Below are positions 35,390 to 43,662 of a stretch of DNA of 64,000 nt, piece after piece. A program made the translations under genes and the position numbers. The DNA is from Sinobaca qinghaiensis (GTDB taxonomy: Bacteria; Bacillota; Bacilli; Bacillales; Marinococcaceae), in NCBI RefSeq assembly GCF_003610495.1, contig NZ_RAPK01000007.1, forward strand, positions 558,001 to 622,000, in the 5' to 3' direction. Every line of letters starts with the position of its first letter. Position 1 is the first letter of the stretch. The notes below the pieces were generated by a model. That model worked only from the letters and a program-made list of their open reading frames with translations, made no database searches and was not told the DNA's origin.

Positions 35390-36805
35390 TCAGCTTTCCG
35401 ATTTCTCTTTCCATTGTTTCAACCGTTCTTTAAACAGCTGTTTCTCTTCTTCCCATTTCGATACTTCTTCCGGCGTCTGTTCCACCTTGCTTACATGACC
35501 TGCTTTTTGTTCTTCCAGCCACTTTGGGACAGTACCCGGCTTAGGGGCGGAGGACCTCCCGAACCTGGATCCGTACTCTTTAGGAGGCTGGTCCTTGCGT
35601 TCTTTCTGAGCTTTATTTTCTTTGCTGGCAAGCTCCATCGCTTCTTTTACAGTCGTCACTTTCGCACGTGTCCACTGCCCTGCAATTTTCTGTACAAACG
35701 CAGAATTTAGCTTCATGTTATTGATACGCAGCACGTAGTCAATCAGCACATTGGCAACCCCGGGCTGCAGCTTGTATTCAAATAACAGCGCCTCGGCAAT
35801 TTTCACATCTCCGGCAGGCACCTTTGCTCCCTCCGAAACACTTTCCAGAAGAGCCATAGGTGAAATTTCCTCAAAGTACTTAATCATTTTTTCTTTTCCG
35901 GTTACAGGGGCCTGGTCTTTCATTATCCGGTATTCCTCCGGCTGTGTGCGGTACCCCAGCGCCGGCGGCTCTGATCCATATTCATAGCGGTACCATTCCT
36001 GCACTTTTTTCCGAAGGGCATCAAGATCAAGTTCTTCATTCTGATCAAGAGAGCGCTGAATTTCTTTGCTCATATCCAAAGGCTCCATCCGGTATAAAAA
36101 GGCCAGCCGCTTAATAGCATGTATGTTATCACTTGATTTTATCTTTTCTTTATTAATAAAGGCAGGCAGATCGGCATAAAGCAGATCCATATCAAATGTC
36201 TGGGCTTTAATATCAATCCCCGGTCCGCCTTCGGCTGATAAAAGATCGATTTCATTGTTTTCGCTGAAAATTTCTTCTGTCATCTTCATTTCTGATTGGT
36301 GAAGAGACGTAAACACCTGGTCAAAAGAAGAGGTAACGTCTTTATATAAAGAACTCTCCCATGCCGGAAGAATAAAGCGTTCCCTGATGTGACGATACTT
36401 TTCGCGCCCCAGCCGGTTAAATAAAAACACGCTGAGCACATCGTCTTTAAAAAACTCCTCCGGACTTAATGGCGGCTGAATTTCATAAATAAAGCAGGGC
36501 GGATCTGATTGTTCTTTTTTAAACACTTTTAATAAACCGATGCCCTCCAGTTTTTTCCGCGCTTCCACGATGTGATGCAGCGGGAGCTGCATCTGTGCCA
36601 TCAAGTCACGATGGGATGTTTCATCACAGCTGTACTTATCTTTTTCCAGCCTGTTTGTAAGAACCTGATATAACGAGGCGGCATAAATGCCTATTAAAGG
36701 CTGATACAGCGAGGTAATTACTTTACTGGAATGCTCTTTATTTTCCTGTTTGATCCGAATTGTAAAACTATCTGCCGGTAACAGCTCTTTCCAATACAAA
36801 GCCAT
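35390..36805 (-). CDS. dnaB: Replication initiation and membrane attachment protein DnaB
   Basis: The Gram-positive primosome protein that recruits the DnaC-DnaI complex; it is unrelated to the E. coli helicase DnaB. In 471 residues it starts MALYWKELLPADSF and has the region SLYQPLIGIYAASLYQVL plus two DnaB/DnaD-type helical domains, with YxxxIxxxW-like sequence near IAGQWTRAKVTTVKEAM. I chose ATG 36805 behind TAGGGGG; upstream codons are unrelated. It lies in the order nrdR-dnaB-dnaI, as in B. subtilis. Confidence 0.95.
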   Translation of the reverse strand: MALYWKELLPADSFTIRIKQENKEHSSKVITSLYQPLIGIYAASLYQVLTNRLEKDKYSCDETSHRDLMAQMQLPLHHIVEARKKLEGIGLLKVFKKEQSDPPCFIYEIQPPLSPEEFFKDDVLSVFLFNRLGREKYRHIRERFILPAWESSLYKDVTSSFDQVFTSLHQSEMKMTEEIFSENNEIDLLSAEGGPGIDIKAQTFDMDLLYADLPAFINKEKIKSSDNIHAIKRLAFLYRMEPLDMSKEIQRSLDQNEELDLDALRKKVQEWYRYEYGSEPPALGYRTQPEEYRIMKDQAPVTGKEKMIKYFEEISPMALLESVSEGAKVPAGDVKIAEALLFEYKLQPGVANVLIDYVLRINNMKLNSAFVQKIAGQWTRAKVTTVKEAMELASKENKAQKERKDQPPKEYGSRFGRSSAPKPGTVPKWLEEQKAGHVSKVEQTPEEVSKWEEEKQLFKERLKQWKEKSES

Positions 36806-36874
36806 TACAGAACGCCCCCTAATTCTTAACAAATTCAACGGGCCGGGCATGAAACGCCCGGCTGTTGAAACCAT

Positions 36875-37339
36875 TTATTTTTTTTCATCCTTACTAATTA
36901 ACTCTTTTAACTCGTTTATAAATACGGTGATATCTTTAAACTGCCGGTATACGGAAGCAAACCTTACGTAGGCGACATCATCAACCCCGGCCAGTCTCTC
37001 CATTACCAGCTCTCCTACATCTTCGCTTTTAATTTCTGATTTCCCATCACTTCGAAGCTGCTGCTCTACGTCATTTACAATAGATTCCAGCGTTTCAAGA
37101 GCTACCGGACGTTTCTCACATGCCCGGATCAGACCGCGCAGGATTTTTTCCCGGCTGAATTCTTCCCGGGCTCCTCCCTTTTTCACGACGACGAGAGGCA
37201 TTTCCTCGACCATCTCAAATGTCGTAAACCTATACTGGCAGGTATCGCACTCCCGGCGCCTTCTGATTGATTTTCCTTCATTGCTTGGCCTTGAATCCAG
37301 CACTCTTGTATTATTAGAATGACAGGCAGGACATTTCAT
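36875..37339 (-). CDS. nrdR: Transcriptional repressor NrdR
   Basis: A 154-residue nucleotide-sensing repressor of ribonucleotide reductase genes. A zinc ribbon (Cys3, Cys6, Cys31, Cys34, in CPAC and CDTC) binds NrdR boxes, and the ATP-cone domain starts at [20 protein letters not shown]. No NrdR box was identified in the window; its targets are elsewhere. It lies 69 bp upstream of dnaB. Confidence 0.97.
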   Translation of the reverse strand: MKCPACHSNNTRVLDSRPSNEGKSIRRRRECDTCQYRFTTFEMVEEMPLVVVKKGGAREEFSREKILRGLIRACEKRPVALETLESIVNDVEQQLRSDGKSEIKSEDVGELVMERLAGVDDVAYVRFASVYRQFKDITVFINELKELISKDEKK

Positions 37340-37424
37340 TCTATCATCTCCGCATCTGCTTAGCCTCGCATGCTTATAGTCGTTGTTCTTATCATATCAC
37401 TTTTCCAAAAGCCTGGACAGTAAC

Positions 37425-37462
37425 GAAAAACCCCATCTGGGGCACTGCCTTCAGACGGGGTT
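37425..37462 (-). terminator. Terminator of speD
   Basis: AACCCC-TCTG pairs with CAGA-GGGGTT around a longer loop 15 bp after the speD stop. On the minus strand a TTTTT tract follows. Confidence 0.85.
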
Positions 37463-37476
37463 CATCTATGCTTTTA

Positions 37477-37863
37477 TTATACTTTTGCTTTTGCTTTTGA
37501 TTTTTCTGCCTGTACCGGACCCATTCCTCTTGGAAGCTCCAGCGTTTCTTTTTCTGTTGCTTCTAAAGCTTTAGCTATATAATCAGACGCTACGTTAGGA
37601 TCGATGGTGTCACCACAGGTGTAAACGTCGATGCTTGCATATCCATGCTCCGGAAAACTGTGAATCGTCAAATGGGATTCTGAAATAATGACTACTCCGC
37701 TTACGCCTTGAGGCGCAAACTTGTGAAAAGCCACCTCTCTGACTTCTGCTCCAGCTTCTAATGCTGCATTCACAAACACATTTTCCATTGCTTCTCTGTC
37801 GTTTAATTTATCAATGTTACAGCCCCATAATTCAGCTATAACGTGTCTTCCCATTGTATCCAT
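37477..37863 (-). CDS. speD: S-adenosylmethionine decarboxylase proenzyme
   Basis: Supplies decarboxylated S-adenosylmethionine for spermidine synthesis. The 128-residue proenzyme self-cleaves between Glu62 and Ser63 in [16 protein letters not shown], turning Ser63 into the pyruvoyl cofactor; His68 and Cys83-region residues (YTCGD) are conserved. It starts at ATG 37863 with AGGGGGAG. The transcript has a leader of about 145 nt with GTTAG/CTAAC repeats that could fold alternatively. Confidence 0.97.
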   Translation of the reverse strand: MDTMGRHVIAELWGCNIDKLNDREAMENVFVNAALEAGAEVREVAFHKFAPQGVSGVVIISESHLTIHSFPEHGYASIDVYTCGDTIDPNVASDYIAKALEATEKETLELPRGMGPVQAEKSKAKAKV

Positions 37864-38010
37864 GGGCGGACTCCCCCTTTACTATAAATATCATATGCCG
37901 CGGATTCTTTTCATTATACTAACGTTGCAACCTTGGGGGAAAGTTAGTCCAAATGAGGTCCTAACCCTTACTGCTACATATAAATGAAGCATGCCTGAGA
38001 CATATTCACA
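37864..38010 (-). promoter_or_regulatory. Leader of speD with repeated GTTAG/CTAAC motifs
   Basis: No gene is visible. Four copies of a CTAAC/GTTAG motif (37919-37923, 37943-37947, 37961-37965 and 38014-38018) can form competing short stems, including TATACTAAC (37915-37923) with GTTAGTATA (38014-38022). It does not match a SAM riboswitch that I know. Confidence 0.35.
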
Positions 38011-38016
38011 AAAGTT

Positions 38017-38045
38017 AGTATACGTTTTTTAGAATGATTTTGCAA
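38017..38045 (-). promoter_or_regulatory. SigA promoter for speD
   Basis: On the minus strand TTGCAA and TATACT are separated by 17 bp, giving a start near 38010. Confidence 0.65.
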
Positions 38046-38082
38046 TGATGAGCTGTATTTTCCATTACCCTTTTTCAGCAGC

Positions 38083-38118
38083 AAAAAAACAGGAGCAGCA
38101 GGTGCTGTCCTGTTTTTT
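38083..38118 (-). terminator. Terminator of gapB
   Basis: AAAAAACAGGA-CAGCA pairs with TGCTG-TCCTGTTTTTT (one bulged base) 10 bp after the gapB stop, with T tracts for both directions. Confidence 0.9.
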
Positions 38119-38127
38119 CTTATTTTA

Positions 38128-39156
38128 TCAAGCACTTATCATAGAGCTTTTCTGTACCGATTTCCCAACATAACGCACCAGATCGACAACCCGGCAGGAA
38201 TAGCCCCATTCGTTATCGTACCAGGCAAGCACTTTAATCTGCCTGTCATTGATAACCATCGTAGACAAACCGTCAATAATAGCAGAGTTCTCATCGCCGT
38301 TGTAGTCTATCGAAACCAGCGGGTCATAGTTGAAACCGATAATGCCTTTCATTTCATTTTCAGAAGCACTGCGGAGCACCTCATTTACCTCCTCCACGGT
38401 CACCTCTTTTTTCGTATCAATAACGATATCGATTAAAGACACATTTGGAGTCGGCACCCGCAGAGCCATCCCATTCATTTTACCTTCCATCTGGGGCAGT
38501 ACTTTTGAAATAGCCCGGGCCGCTCCTGTGGAAGTCGGAATAATAGACTGCCCGCATGCTCTGGCGCGTCTCAAATCCTTATGGGGGTTATCAATATTTT
38601 TCTGGTCATTTGTATACGAGTGAATCGTAGTTATTAATCCGCTTTCAATTCCGATCGAGCGGTCCAGCACTTTTACTACCGGGGCAAGACAGTTCGTCGT
38701 ACAGGAGGCGTTGGAGATAATATGATGCTCGGCCGGGTTGTACTCCTCTTCGTTTACTCCCATAACAATAGTAGCGTCTTCTTCTTTAGCCGGAGCTGTA
38801 ATAACTACTTTCTTTGCGCCGGCTTTTAAATGCAGCCCGGCTGTTTCTCTTGTTTTGAATTTGCCTGTTGCTTCTATTACTACATCTATTTCCATCTGCT
38901 TCCATGGAAGGTTTTCCGGGTCTCTATCTTGAAGAAGCGTCACGGTCTGCCCATCAATAATTAATTTTCCATCTTCTGCTCTTACGTCTTTTTCGAATTT
39001 ACCATGTATTGTGTCATACTTAATAAGGTGAGCCAGTGTTTCCGCAGGATAGCTTGCATTCACCGCTACTACTTCAAGTTCATCATCCAATATTGCCTTG
39101 CGGAATACCATGCGGCCTATGCGGCCAAAACCGTTAATCGCTACTTTTGCTTTCAT
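38128..39156 (-). CDS. gapB: Gluconeogenic glyceraldehyde-3-phosphate dehydrogenase GapB
   Basis: A 342-residue enzyme that runs the GAPDH step in the gluconeogenic direction, preferring NADP in Bacillus. It has the Rossmann motif AINGFGRIGRM, the catalytic SNASCTTNC (Cys152) and the C-terminal WYDNEWGYSCRVVDL. Gene context (coaE-gapB-speD-nrdR) and similarity to B. subtilis GapB distinguish it from GapA. I chose ATG 39156 with GAGGAGG; a start six codons earlier would overlap that site. CcpN-type boxes at its promoter predict repression on glucose. Confidence 0.94.
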   Translation of the reverse strand: MKAKVAINGFGRIGRMVFRKAILDDELEVVAVNASYPAETLAHLIKYDTIHGKFEKDVRAEDGKLIIDGQTVTLLQDRDPENLPWKQMEIDVVIEATGKFKTRETAGLHLKAGAKKVVITAPAKEEDATIVMGVNEEEYNPAEHHIISNASCTTNCLAPVVKVLDRSIGIESGLITTIHSYTNDQKNIDNPHKDLRRARACGQSIIPTSTGAARAISKVLPQMEGKMNGMALRVPTPNVSLIDIVIDTKKEVTVEEVNEVLRSASENEMKGIIGFNYDPLVSIDYNGDENSAIIDGLSTMVINDRQIKVLAWYDNEWGYSCRVVDLVRYVGKSVQKSSMISA

Positions 39157-39178
39157 GCAGAGAGGCCTCCTCATTAAT

Positions 39179-39189
39179 TGTGATATACT
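39179..39189 (+). promoter_or_regulatory. CcpN-type box 2 at gapB
   Basis: TGTGATATACT fits the recalled CcpN consensus TRTGHYATAYW at every position. It lies between the gapB promoter and start codon, in opposite orientation to box 1. Confidence 0.6.
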
Positions 39190-39209
39190 AATAGGTGTTT
39201 TATGTGATT

Positions 39210-39220
39210 AGTATAACATA
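39210..39220 (-). promoter_or_regulatory. gapB extended -10 promoter overlapped by CcpN-type box 1
   Basis: On the minus strand TATGTTATACT fits TRTGHYATAYW at every position and contains TGTTATACT, an extended -10 element. Bound CcpN would sit on the promoter core. The -35 region is weak, as is common with extended -10 promoters. Confidence 0.65.
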
Positions 39221-39248
39221 ATAACCAATAAATGAAACCTCATATCCG

Positions 39249-39286
39249 AAAAAAACAGGAATTACATTGAGTCATGTAATTCCTGT
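39249..39286 (-). terminator. Terminator of the polA-mutM-coaE unit
   Basis: A 12-bp perfect stem ACAGGAATTACA with an eight-base loop lies just after the coaE stop and is followed on the minus strand by seven T residues. Confidence 0.92.
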
Positions 39287-39292
39287 TTCTGC

Positions 39293-39889
39293 TTATATTA
39301 TCCATTGATATTTGCGGCTGAGCTGAAGAATCTGCTCCTTAGTTTCGTCTTCTGAACCGCTGTTGTCAATCACTTCATCAGCGTGCTGCTTCTTTTCATC
39401 TATTGGCATCTGGGAGGCTATCCGACTTTCTGCATCTTCTGCTCCCTGGTTATCTCGTTCCATTAACCGCTTTATTTGGGAAGCAGGATCAGTGTATACC
39501 AACACGACCAGATCTACCATGTGCTGCAGTTTACTTTCCACCAGCAGCGGAATATCAAATACAATATGATTGTGTCCCTGTTTCTGCAGCATTTCTTTTT
39601 TTTCTATCATTCGCTGGCGTACTGCCGGATGAACAATCTGATTAAGCAGTTCCCGTTTTTCCTGATTCGAAAAGATTATCCTTCCTAATTCTTTTCGATT
39701 AATAGATCCATCCTTTTCAAGCACCTCAGTGCCAAAATGATCTATTATTTGACTGTACGCTTTTTCCCCGGGTTCCACTACTTCTCTCGCTACTTTATCT
39801 GCATCCACTACGGGCAGCCCCTGTTTCATTAACAAACCGGCCACCTTGCTTTTTCCTGTAGCAATGCCCCCTGTAAGCCCGATAATCAC
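39293..39889 (-). CDS. coaE: Dephospho-CoA kinase
   Basis: The last enzyme of coenzyme A synthesis, phosphorylating dephospho-CoA with ATP. The 198 residues open with the P-loop IIGLTGGIATGKSKVA, then the catalytic and substrate region VVDADKVAREVVEPG and FDIPLLVESKL. The start is GTG 39889 with GGAG upstream. It follows mutM by 17 bp; B. subtilis has ytaF between these two genes, and it is missing here. Confidence 0.97.
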   Translation of the reverse strand: MIIGLTGGIATGKSKVAGLLMKQGLPVVDADKVAREVVEPGEKAYSQIIDHFGTEVLEKDGSINRKELGRIIFSNQEKRELLNQIVHPAVRQRMIEKKEMLQKQGHNHIVFDIPLLVESKLQHMVDLVVLVYTDPASQIKRLMERDNQGAEDAESRIASQMPIDEKKQHADEVIDNSGSEDETKEQILQLSRKYQWII

Positions 39890-39906
39890 CGAATCGCTCC
39901 TTTACT

Positions 39907-40731
39907 TTATCTCTGGCAGGATGGGCAGTAATGAGTGCCCCTGCCTGCTTCTATCATTTTCTCTATAGGCGTGCCGCACTGTTTGCAGGGTTCATCCCTT
40001 CGTGCATACACATAAAGCTGATTTTGAAACATTCCCATTTCTCCCTGGCCGTTCACATAGGAACGCACGGAACTTCCTCCGCTCGCTATAGCTTCGGCAA
40101 TGGTCGCTGTTATTTCTTTATGAAGGCCTGCTATCTGCCCGTTATTTAACAGCCTGGCTTTTTTGTTGGGCATAATGCCTGACCGGAATAATGATTCATC
40201 GACGTAGATATTGCCCAGCCCTGCTATGGCACGTTGATCGAGCAGTACTGTTTTTATCGTCCGGCTCGTTTTTGCGAATATCTGCTGAAGGTAGGCCGGT
40301 GTAAAAGATGGATCGTTTACCGGCTCCGGTCCCAGCTGTGACAACGGCAGACTTGTTTGTTCTTCACCGGGGTTAAAAATGTGCATCGTACCAAACTTTC
40401 GGACGTCCCGGTAGCGCAGCTCTGTGCCGTCGGTGAAATGAAACCGCACATGAGTGTGTTTATCCGGCTCGCTGCCGGCGGCCATTTCGTAACGCCCTTC
40501 CATTCTAAGGTGCGATACCATCACATAATCATCGAGAACAAAAGATAAAAATTTGCCCCTTCTTGCCACCCGGTGGATTTTCTGGCCGGACAGCATCATG
40601 ACGAACGCTTCCGCATCGTCCGGCCGTTTGATCATTTTCGGCCAGCCGACCTCTATTTTTTCAAGCGTTTTTCCTGCTACCAGGTGATTTAATGTTTCTT
40701 TCACTGTTTCTACTTCTGGAAGTTCAGGCAT
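39907..40731 (-). CDS. mutM: Formamidopyrimidine-DNA glycosylase
   Basis: A bifunctional glycosylase/AP lyase that removes 8-oxoguanine. In 274 residues it has the N-terminal PELPEVETVK (Pro2 nucleophile, Glu3), the conserved lysine region, the H2TH motif with GNIYVDESLFRSGIMP and the C-terminal zinc finger CKQCGTPIEK...HYCPSCQR with four cysteines. It starts at ATG 40731, 14 bp after polA, consistent with a polA-mutM-coaE repair operon. Confidence 0.98.
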   Translation of the reverse strand: MPELPEVETVKETLNHLVAGKTLEKIEVGWPKMIKRPDDAEAFVMMLSGQKIHRVARRGKFLSFVLDDYVMVSHLRMEGRYEMAAGSEPDKHTHVRFHFTDGTELRYRDVRKFGTMHIFNPGEEQTSLPLSQLGPEPVNDPSFTPAYLQQIFAKTSRTIKTVLLDQRAIAGLGNIYVDESLFRSGIMPNKKARLLNNGQIAGLHKEITATIAEAIASGGSSVRSYVNGQGEMGMFQNQLYVYARRDEPCKQCGTPIEKMIEAGRGTHYCPSCQR

Positions 40732-40745
40732 TTCCTATGCTCTCC

Positions 40746-43373
40746 TTATTTTGCATCGTACCAGGTGTCCCCGTAGGAAACATCTGCTTTTAATGGAACG
40801 TCCAGCTTCATAGTCCTCGCCATAACATCCGGCACGAGTGCTTCCATTTCTTTTAGTTCATGCTCCGGCACTTCAAAAATCAATTCATCGTGTACCTGAA
40901 GAAGCATTCTGCTTTCCAGCTGCTTTTCTTCCAGCGCATGTGTTACATCTACCATAGCTTTTTTAATAATATCTGCAGCCGTCCCCTGAATGGGGGTATT
41001 CATCGCCGTACGCTCCGCAAAGCTTCTTCTATTAAAATTGCTGCTTGTTATTTCCGGAAGATACCGACGTCTATTTAAAAGAGTCGTTACATACCCATAT
41101 TCTCGTGCCTGTTCTTTAATAGAATCCATGTAGTCACGGACTTTCGGATAGCTTGCTAAATACCGGTCGATAAATTCCTGAGCTTCTTTCCTTGGAATTG
41201 AAAGGCTCTGGGAAAGGCCGTAATCGGATATACCATAAACGATGCCGAAATTTACCGCTTTGGCACTTCTGCGCATGTTTCCTGTTACATCTTCTTCTTT
41301 TACATGAAATACGTCCATGGCAGTTTTCGTGTGGACGTCCATTTCATTGCGGAACGCCTCCAGCAGACCTTCATCTCCTGCAATATGGGCAAGCACGCGC
41401 AGTTCAATCTGAGAATAGTCCGCGGCCAGAATGCTCCAGCCTTTATCCGAAGAAGTAAAGGCTTTACGGATTTTCCGGCCTTCCTCAAGGCGGATGGGAA
41501 TATTCTGCAGATTGGGCTCGGTGGAACTCAGCCTGCCTGTCTGGGTCAGTGCCTGGTTAAACATTGTGTGTATTTTATGAGTATCCTCATGTACTACTTT
41601 TAAAAGACCTTCCACGTAGGTAGACTGCAGCTTCGATACCTGCCTGTACAATAGCAGTTTAGGAATAATTTCATGCTGATCGGCCAGCTTCTCCAGTACA
41701 TCAGCTGAAGTGGAATAGCCTGTCTTCGTTTTTTTCAAGGGAGGAAGCCCCAGTTTTTCAAATAAAATCGGCCCCAGCTGTTTAGGCGAATTAATATTAA
41801 ATTCTGTTCCCGCAAGTTCATGTATTTCTTTTTCCAGCGTCTGCAGCCGGCCCGTCAGTTCTTCTCCCATCGCTTTCAGCTGATCTGTATCTACCGTAAT
41901 ACCCGTTTTCTCCATCTTTCCAAGAATGAGAGAAAGAGGCAGTTCCAGATCTTTAAACAGCTCAAACTGTTCGTTTTCTTTCAGTTTTTTTTCAAGGACA
42001 TTTTTCAACTCAAATATAGCAAGTCCTTTGCGCACTAAATGCTCTGACAGCTTATCCTCATCCGGTCGGCCGCGCTTTGCACCTTTCCCGAAAACCGCGT
42101 CATCACTGTCTATTTTCTTCTGCGCATTCCGTTCAGCAATATCTGCCACCTGATGGGAGCCGGCGGATGGATCAATCAGGTAGGAGGCAATGAGAATGTC
42201 GTGGGTAACACCTGCAAGTTCAATGCCTTTCCATCCAAGGGCCACTACGGCACGTTTCGTATCCGCCATATATTTTTCCTGTTTTGGATCTGCAGCCCAT
42301 ACTTTAAAGGCATCGGAAGCTAAAGCCGCTTCCGTTGAAATATAATAGGCTCCTGATTCATTAACAATGGAAATTCCCCAAATGTCGGCTTCATGGTAAT
42401 TTTCACTCGGTACTTCTACAATCAGCGCAGAAGGAGAAGCGAGCATCTCTTGCGTGACTTCTTTTTCCACCGTTGTGAAATGGATCTCCTCCAATTCCTG
42501 CGACGCTTCTTCTTCTGTATCAAATTTATTAAGTAACGATTCAAACTCCAGCTCTTTAAACAAAGCAATAATCTTATCCGTGTTGTAACCTTTTCGCGCA
42601 GCGTCTTCTATAGTTACCGTTAACGGCGCATTCGTTTCAATAACAGCCAGCTGCTTACTCATCATCGCCTGTTCTTTGTTTTCTTCCAGGCGTTCCTTCA
42701 TTTTCTTTCCGGAAATCTGGTCAATAGAATCAAGCACCTTTTCTATCGTGCCAAATTCATGCAGAAGCTTTAAAGCCGTTTTTTCCCCGACTCCCGGAAC
42801 GCCGGGAATATTATCCGAGCTGTCTCCCATTAATCCTTTCATGTCAACAATTCGTGCCGGCTCAAAACCATAGCGTTCCTGCATCGCTTCAGGTGTGTAC
42901 GTTTCTACATTTGTGATCCCTTTTTTTGTTAACGCCACACTCGTTTTCTCTGAGACAAGCTGCAGCAGATCTTTATCACCGGAATATATTTTTACGTCCC
43001 AGCCTTCTTTTTCCGCTTTGGAAGCCAGCGTACCGATAATATCATCGGCCTCGTAATTTTTCACTTCCGTATAGGCAATATCAAATGCTTCCAGCAGTTC
43101 TCTCATCAATGGAAGCTGTTCCGAAAGTTCTCCCGGCGTTTTCTGCCGTCCTGATTTATATTCTTTAAACGTTTCATGCCGAAACGTTGTTTTACCTGCA
43201 TCAAAGGCAACCAAAAGGTGGGAAGGATTTTCTTCTTCCAGCACTTTGAGAAGCATCGTTGTGAAACCATACACAGCGTTTGTGTACACGCCTTTTTTGT
43301 TGTTTAAAAGAGGCAGGGCAAAAAAAGCCCGGTAGGCAATACTATTTCCATCAATTAATACTAGTTTATTCAC
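40746..43373 (-). CDS. polA: DNA polymerase I
   Basis: Fills repair gaps and removes Okazaki primers. The 875 residues include the N-terminal 5'-3' exonuclease (VLIDGNSIAYRAFFALP, VKNYEADDIIGTLAS, GLMGDSSDNIPGVPGVG), a middle domain in which the 3'-5' exonuclease acids look lost, as in other Bacillus Pol I, and the polymerase domain with DYSQIELRVLAHIAGD, RRSAKAVNFGIVYG and LLQVHDELIFEVP. The start is GTG, with GGAGG upstream. Confidence 0.98.
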   Translation of the reverse strand: MNKLVLIDGNSIAYRAFFALPLLNNKKGVYTNAVYGFTTMLLKVLEEENPSHLLVAFDAGKTTFRHETFKEYKSGRQKTPGELSEQLPLMRELLEAFDIAYTEVKNYEADDIIGTLASKAEKEGWDVKIYSGDKDLLQLVSEKTSVALTKKGITNVETYTPEAMQERYGFEPARIVDMKGLMGDSSDNIPGVPGVGEKTALKLLHEFGTIEKVLDSIDQISGKKMKERLEENKEQAMMSKQLAVIETNAPLTVTIEDAARKGYNTDKIIALFKELEFESLLNKFDTEEEASQELEEIHFTTVEKEVTQEMLASPSALIVEVPSENYHEADIWGISIVNESGAYYISTEAALASDAFKVWAADPKQEKYMADTKRAVVALGWKGIELAGVTHDILIASYLIDPSAGSHQVADIAERNAQKKIDSDDAVFGKGAKRGRPDEDKLSEHLVRKGLAIFELKNVLEKKLKENEQFELFKDLELPLSLILGKMEKTGITVDTDQLKAMGEELTGRLQTLEKEIHELAGTEFNINSPKQLGPILFEKLGLPPLKKTKTGYSTSADVLEKLADQHEIIPKLLLYRQVSKLQSTYVEGLLKVVHEDTHKIHTMFNQALTQTGRLSSTEPNLQNIPIRLEEGRKIRKAFTSSDKGWSILAADYSQIELRVLAHIAGDEGLLEAFRNEMDVHTKTAMDVFHVKEEDVTGNMRRSAKAVNFGIVYGISDYGLSQSLSIPRKEAQEFIDRYLASYPKVRDYMDSIKEQAREYGYVTTLLNRRRYLPEITSSNFNRRSFAERTAMNTPIQGTAADIIKKAMVDVTHALEEKQLESRMLLQVHDELIFEVPEHELKEMEALVPDVMARTMKLDVPLKADVSYGDTWYDAK

Positions 43374-43495
43374 GATAAAACCTCCGTCATCCCGTTTTCA
43401 TACCTATTATATTTTATCATACATTCCTTTTACCAGAGAGGGAAAAGCAGTGCATGCCCGGACGCTTTTTATTCCCGCTGCTGCAGAAAGACAAA
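43374..43495 (-). promoter_or_regulatory. Upstream region of polA
   Basis: A TATAAT with a poor -35 is visible about 30 bp before the polA start. TGAAAACGGGATGA near 43391-43404 is a chance-level cre resemblance. No gene is present between polA and the phoR terminator. Confidence 0.3.
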
Positions 43496-43531
43496 GAAAA
43501 AGACGAGGCCCAAGGGGGGGCACTCGTCTTT
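43496..43531 (-). terminator. Terminator of phoPR
   Basis: AAAGACGAG-GCCC pairs with GGGC-CTCGTCTTT, followed on the minus strand by TTTTTC. It lies about 130 bp after the phoR stop; between them are two TTTACA hexamers and a weak 8-bp hairpin. Confidence 0.85.
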
Positions 43532-43662
43532 AAGGGGATGTTGCTCCACTAAAGATTTTAAGGGATGAGGTATAAAATCTCCAGAAGAGGAAACCGTTCT
43601 ATTTCATCATAACCGCTGAACGTAAATCATTTATTGATTCATTGTAAATTGTTTGTAAATAT

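Noticed and set aside
37864-38010. A SAM riboswitch upstream of speD
   Set aside because: I cannot match the leader to the conserved core of any SAM riboswitch class I know.
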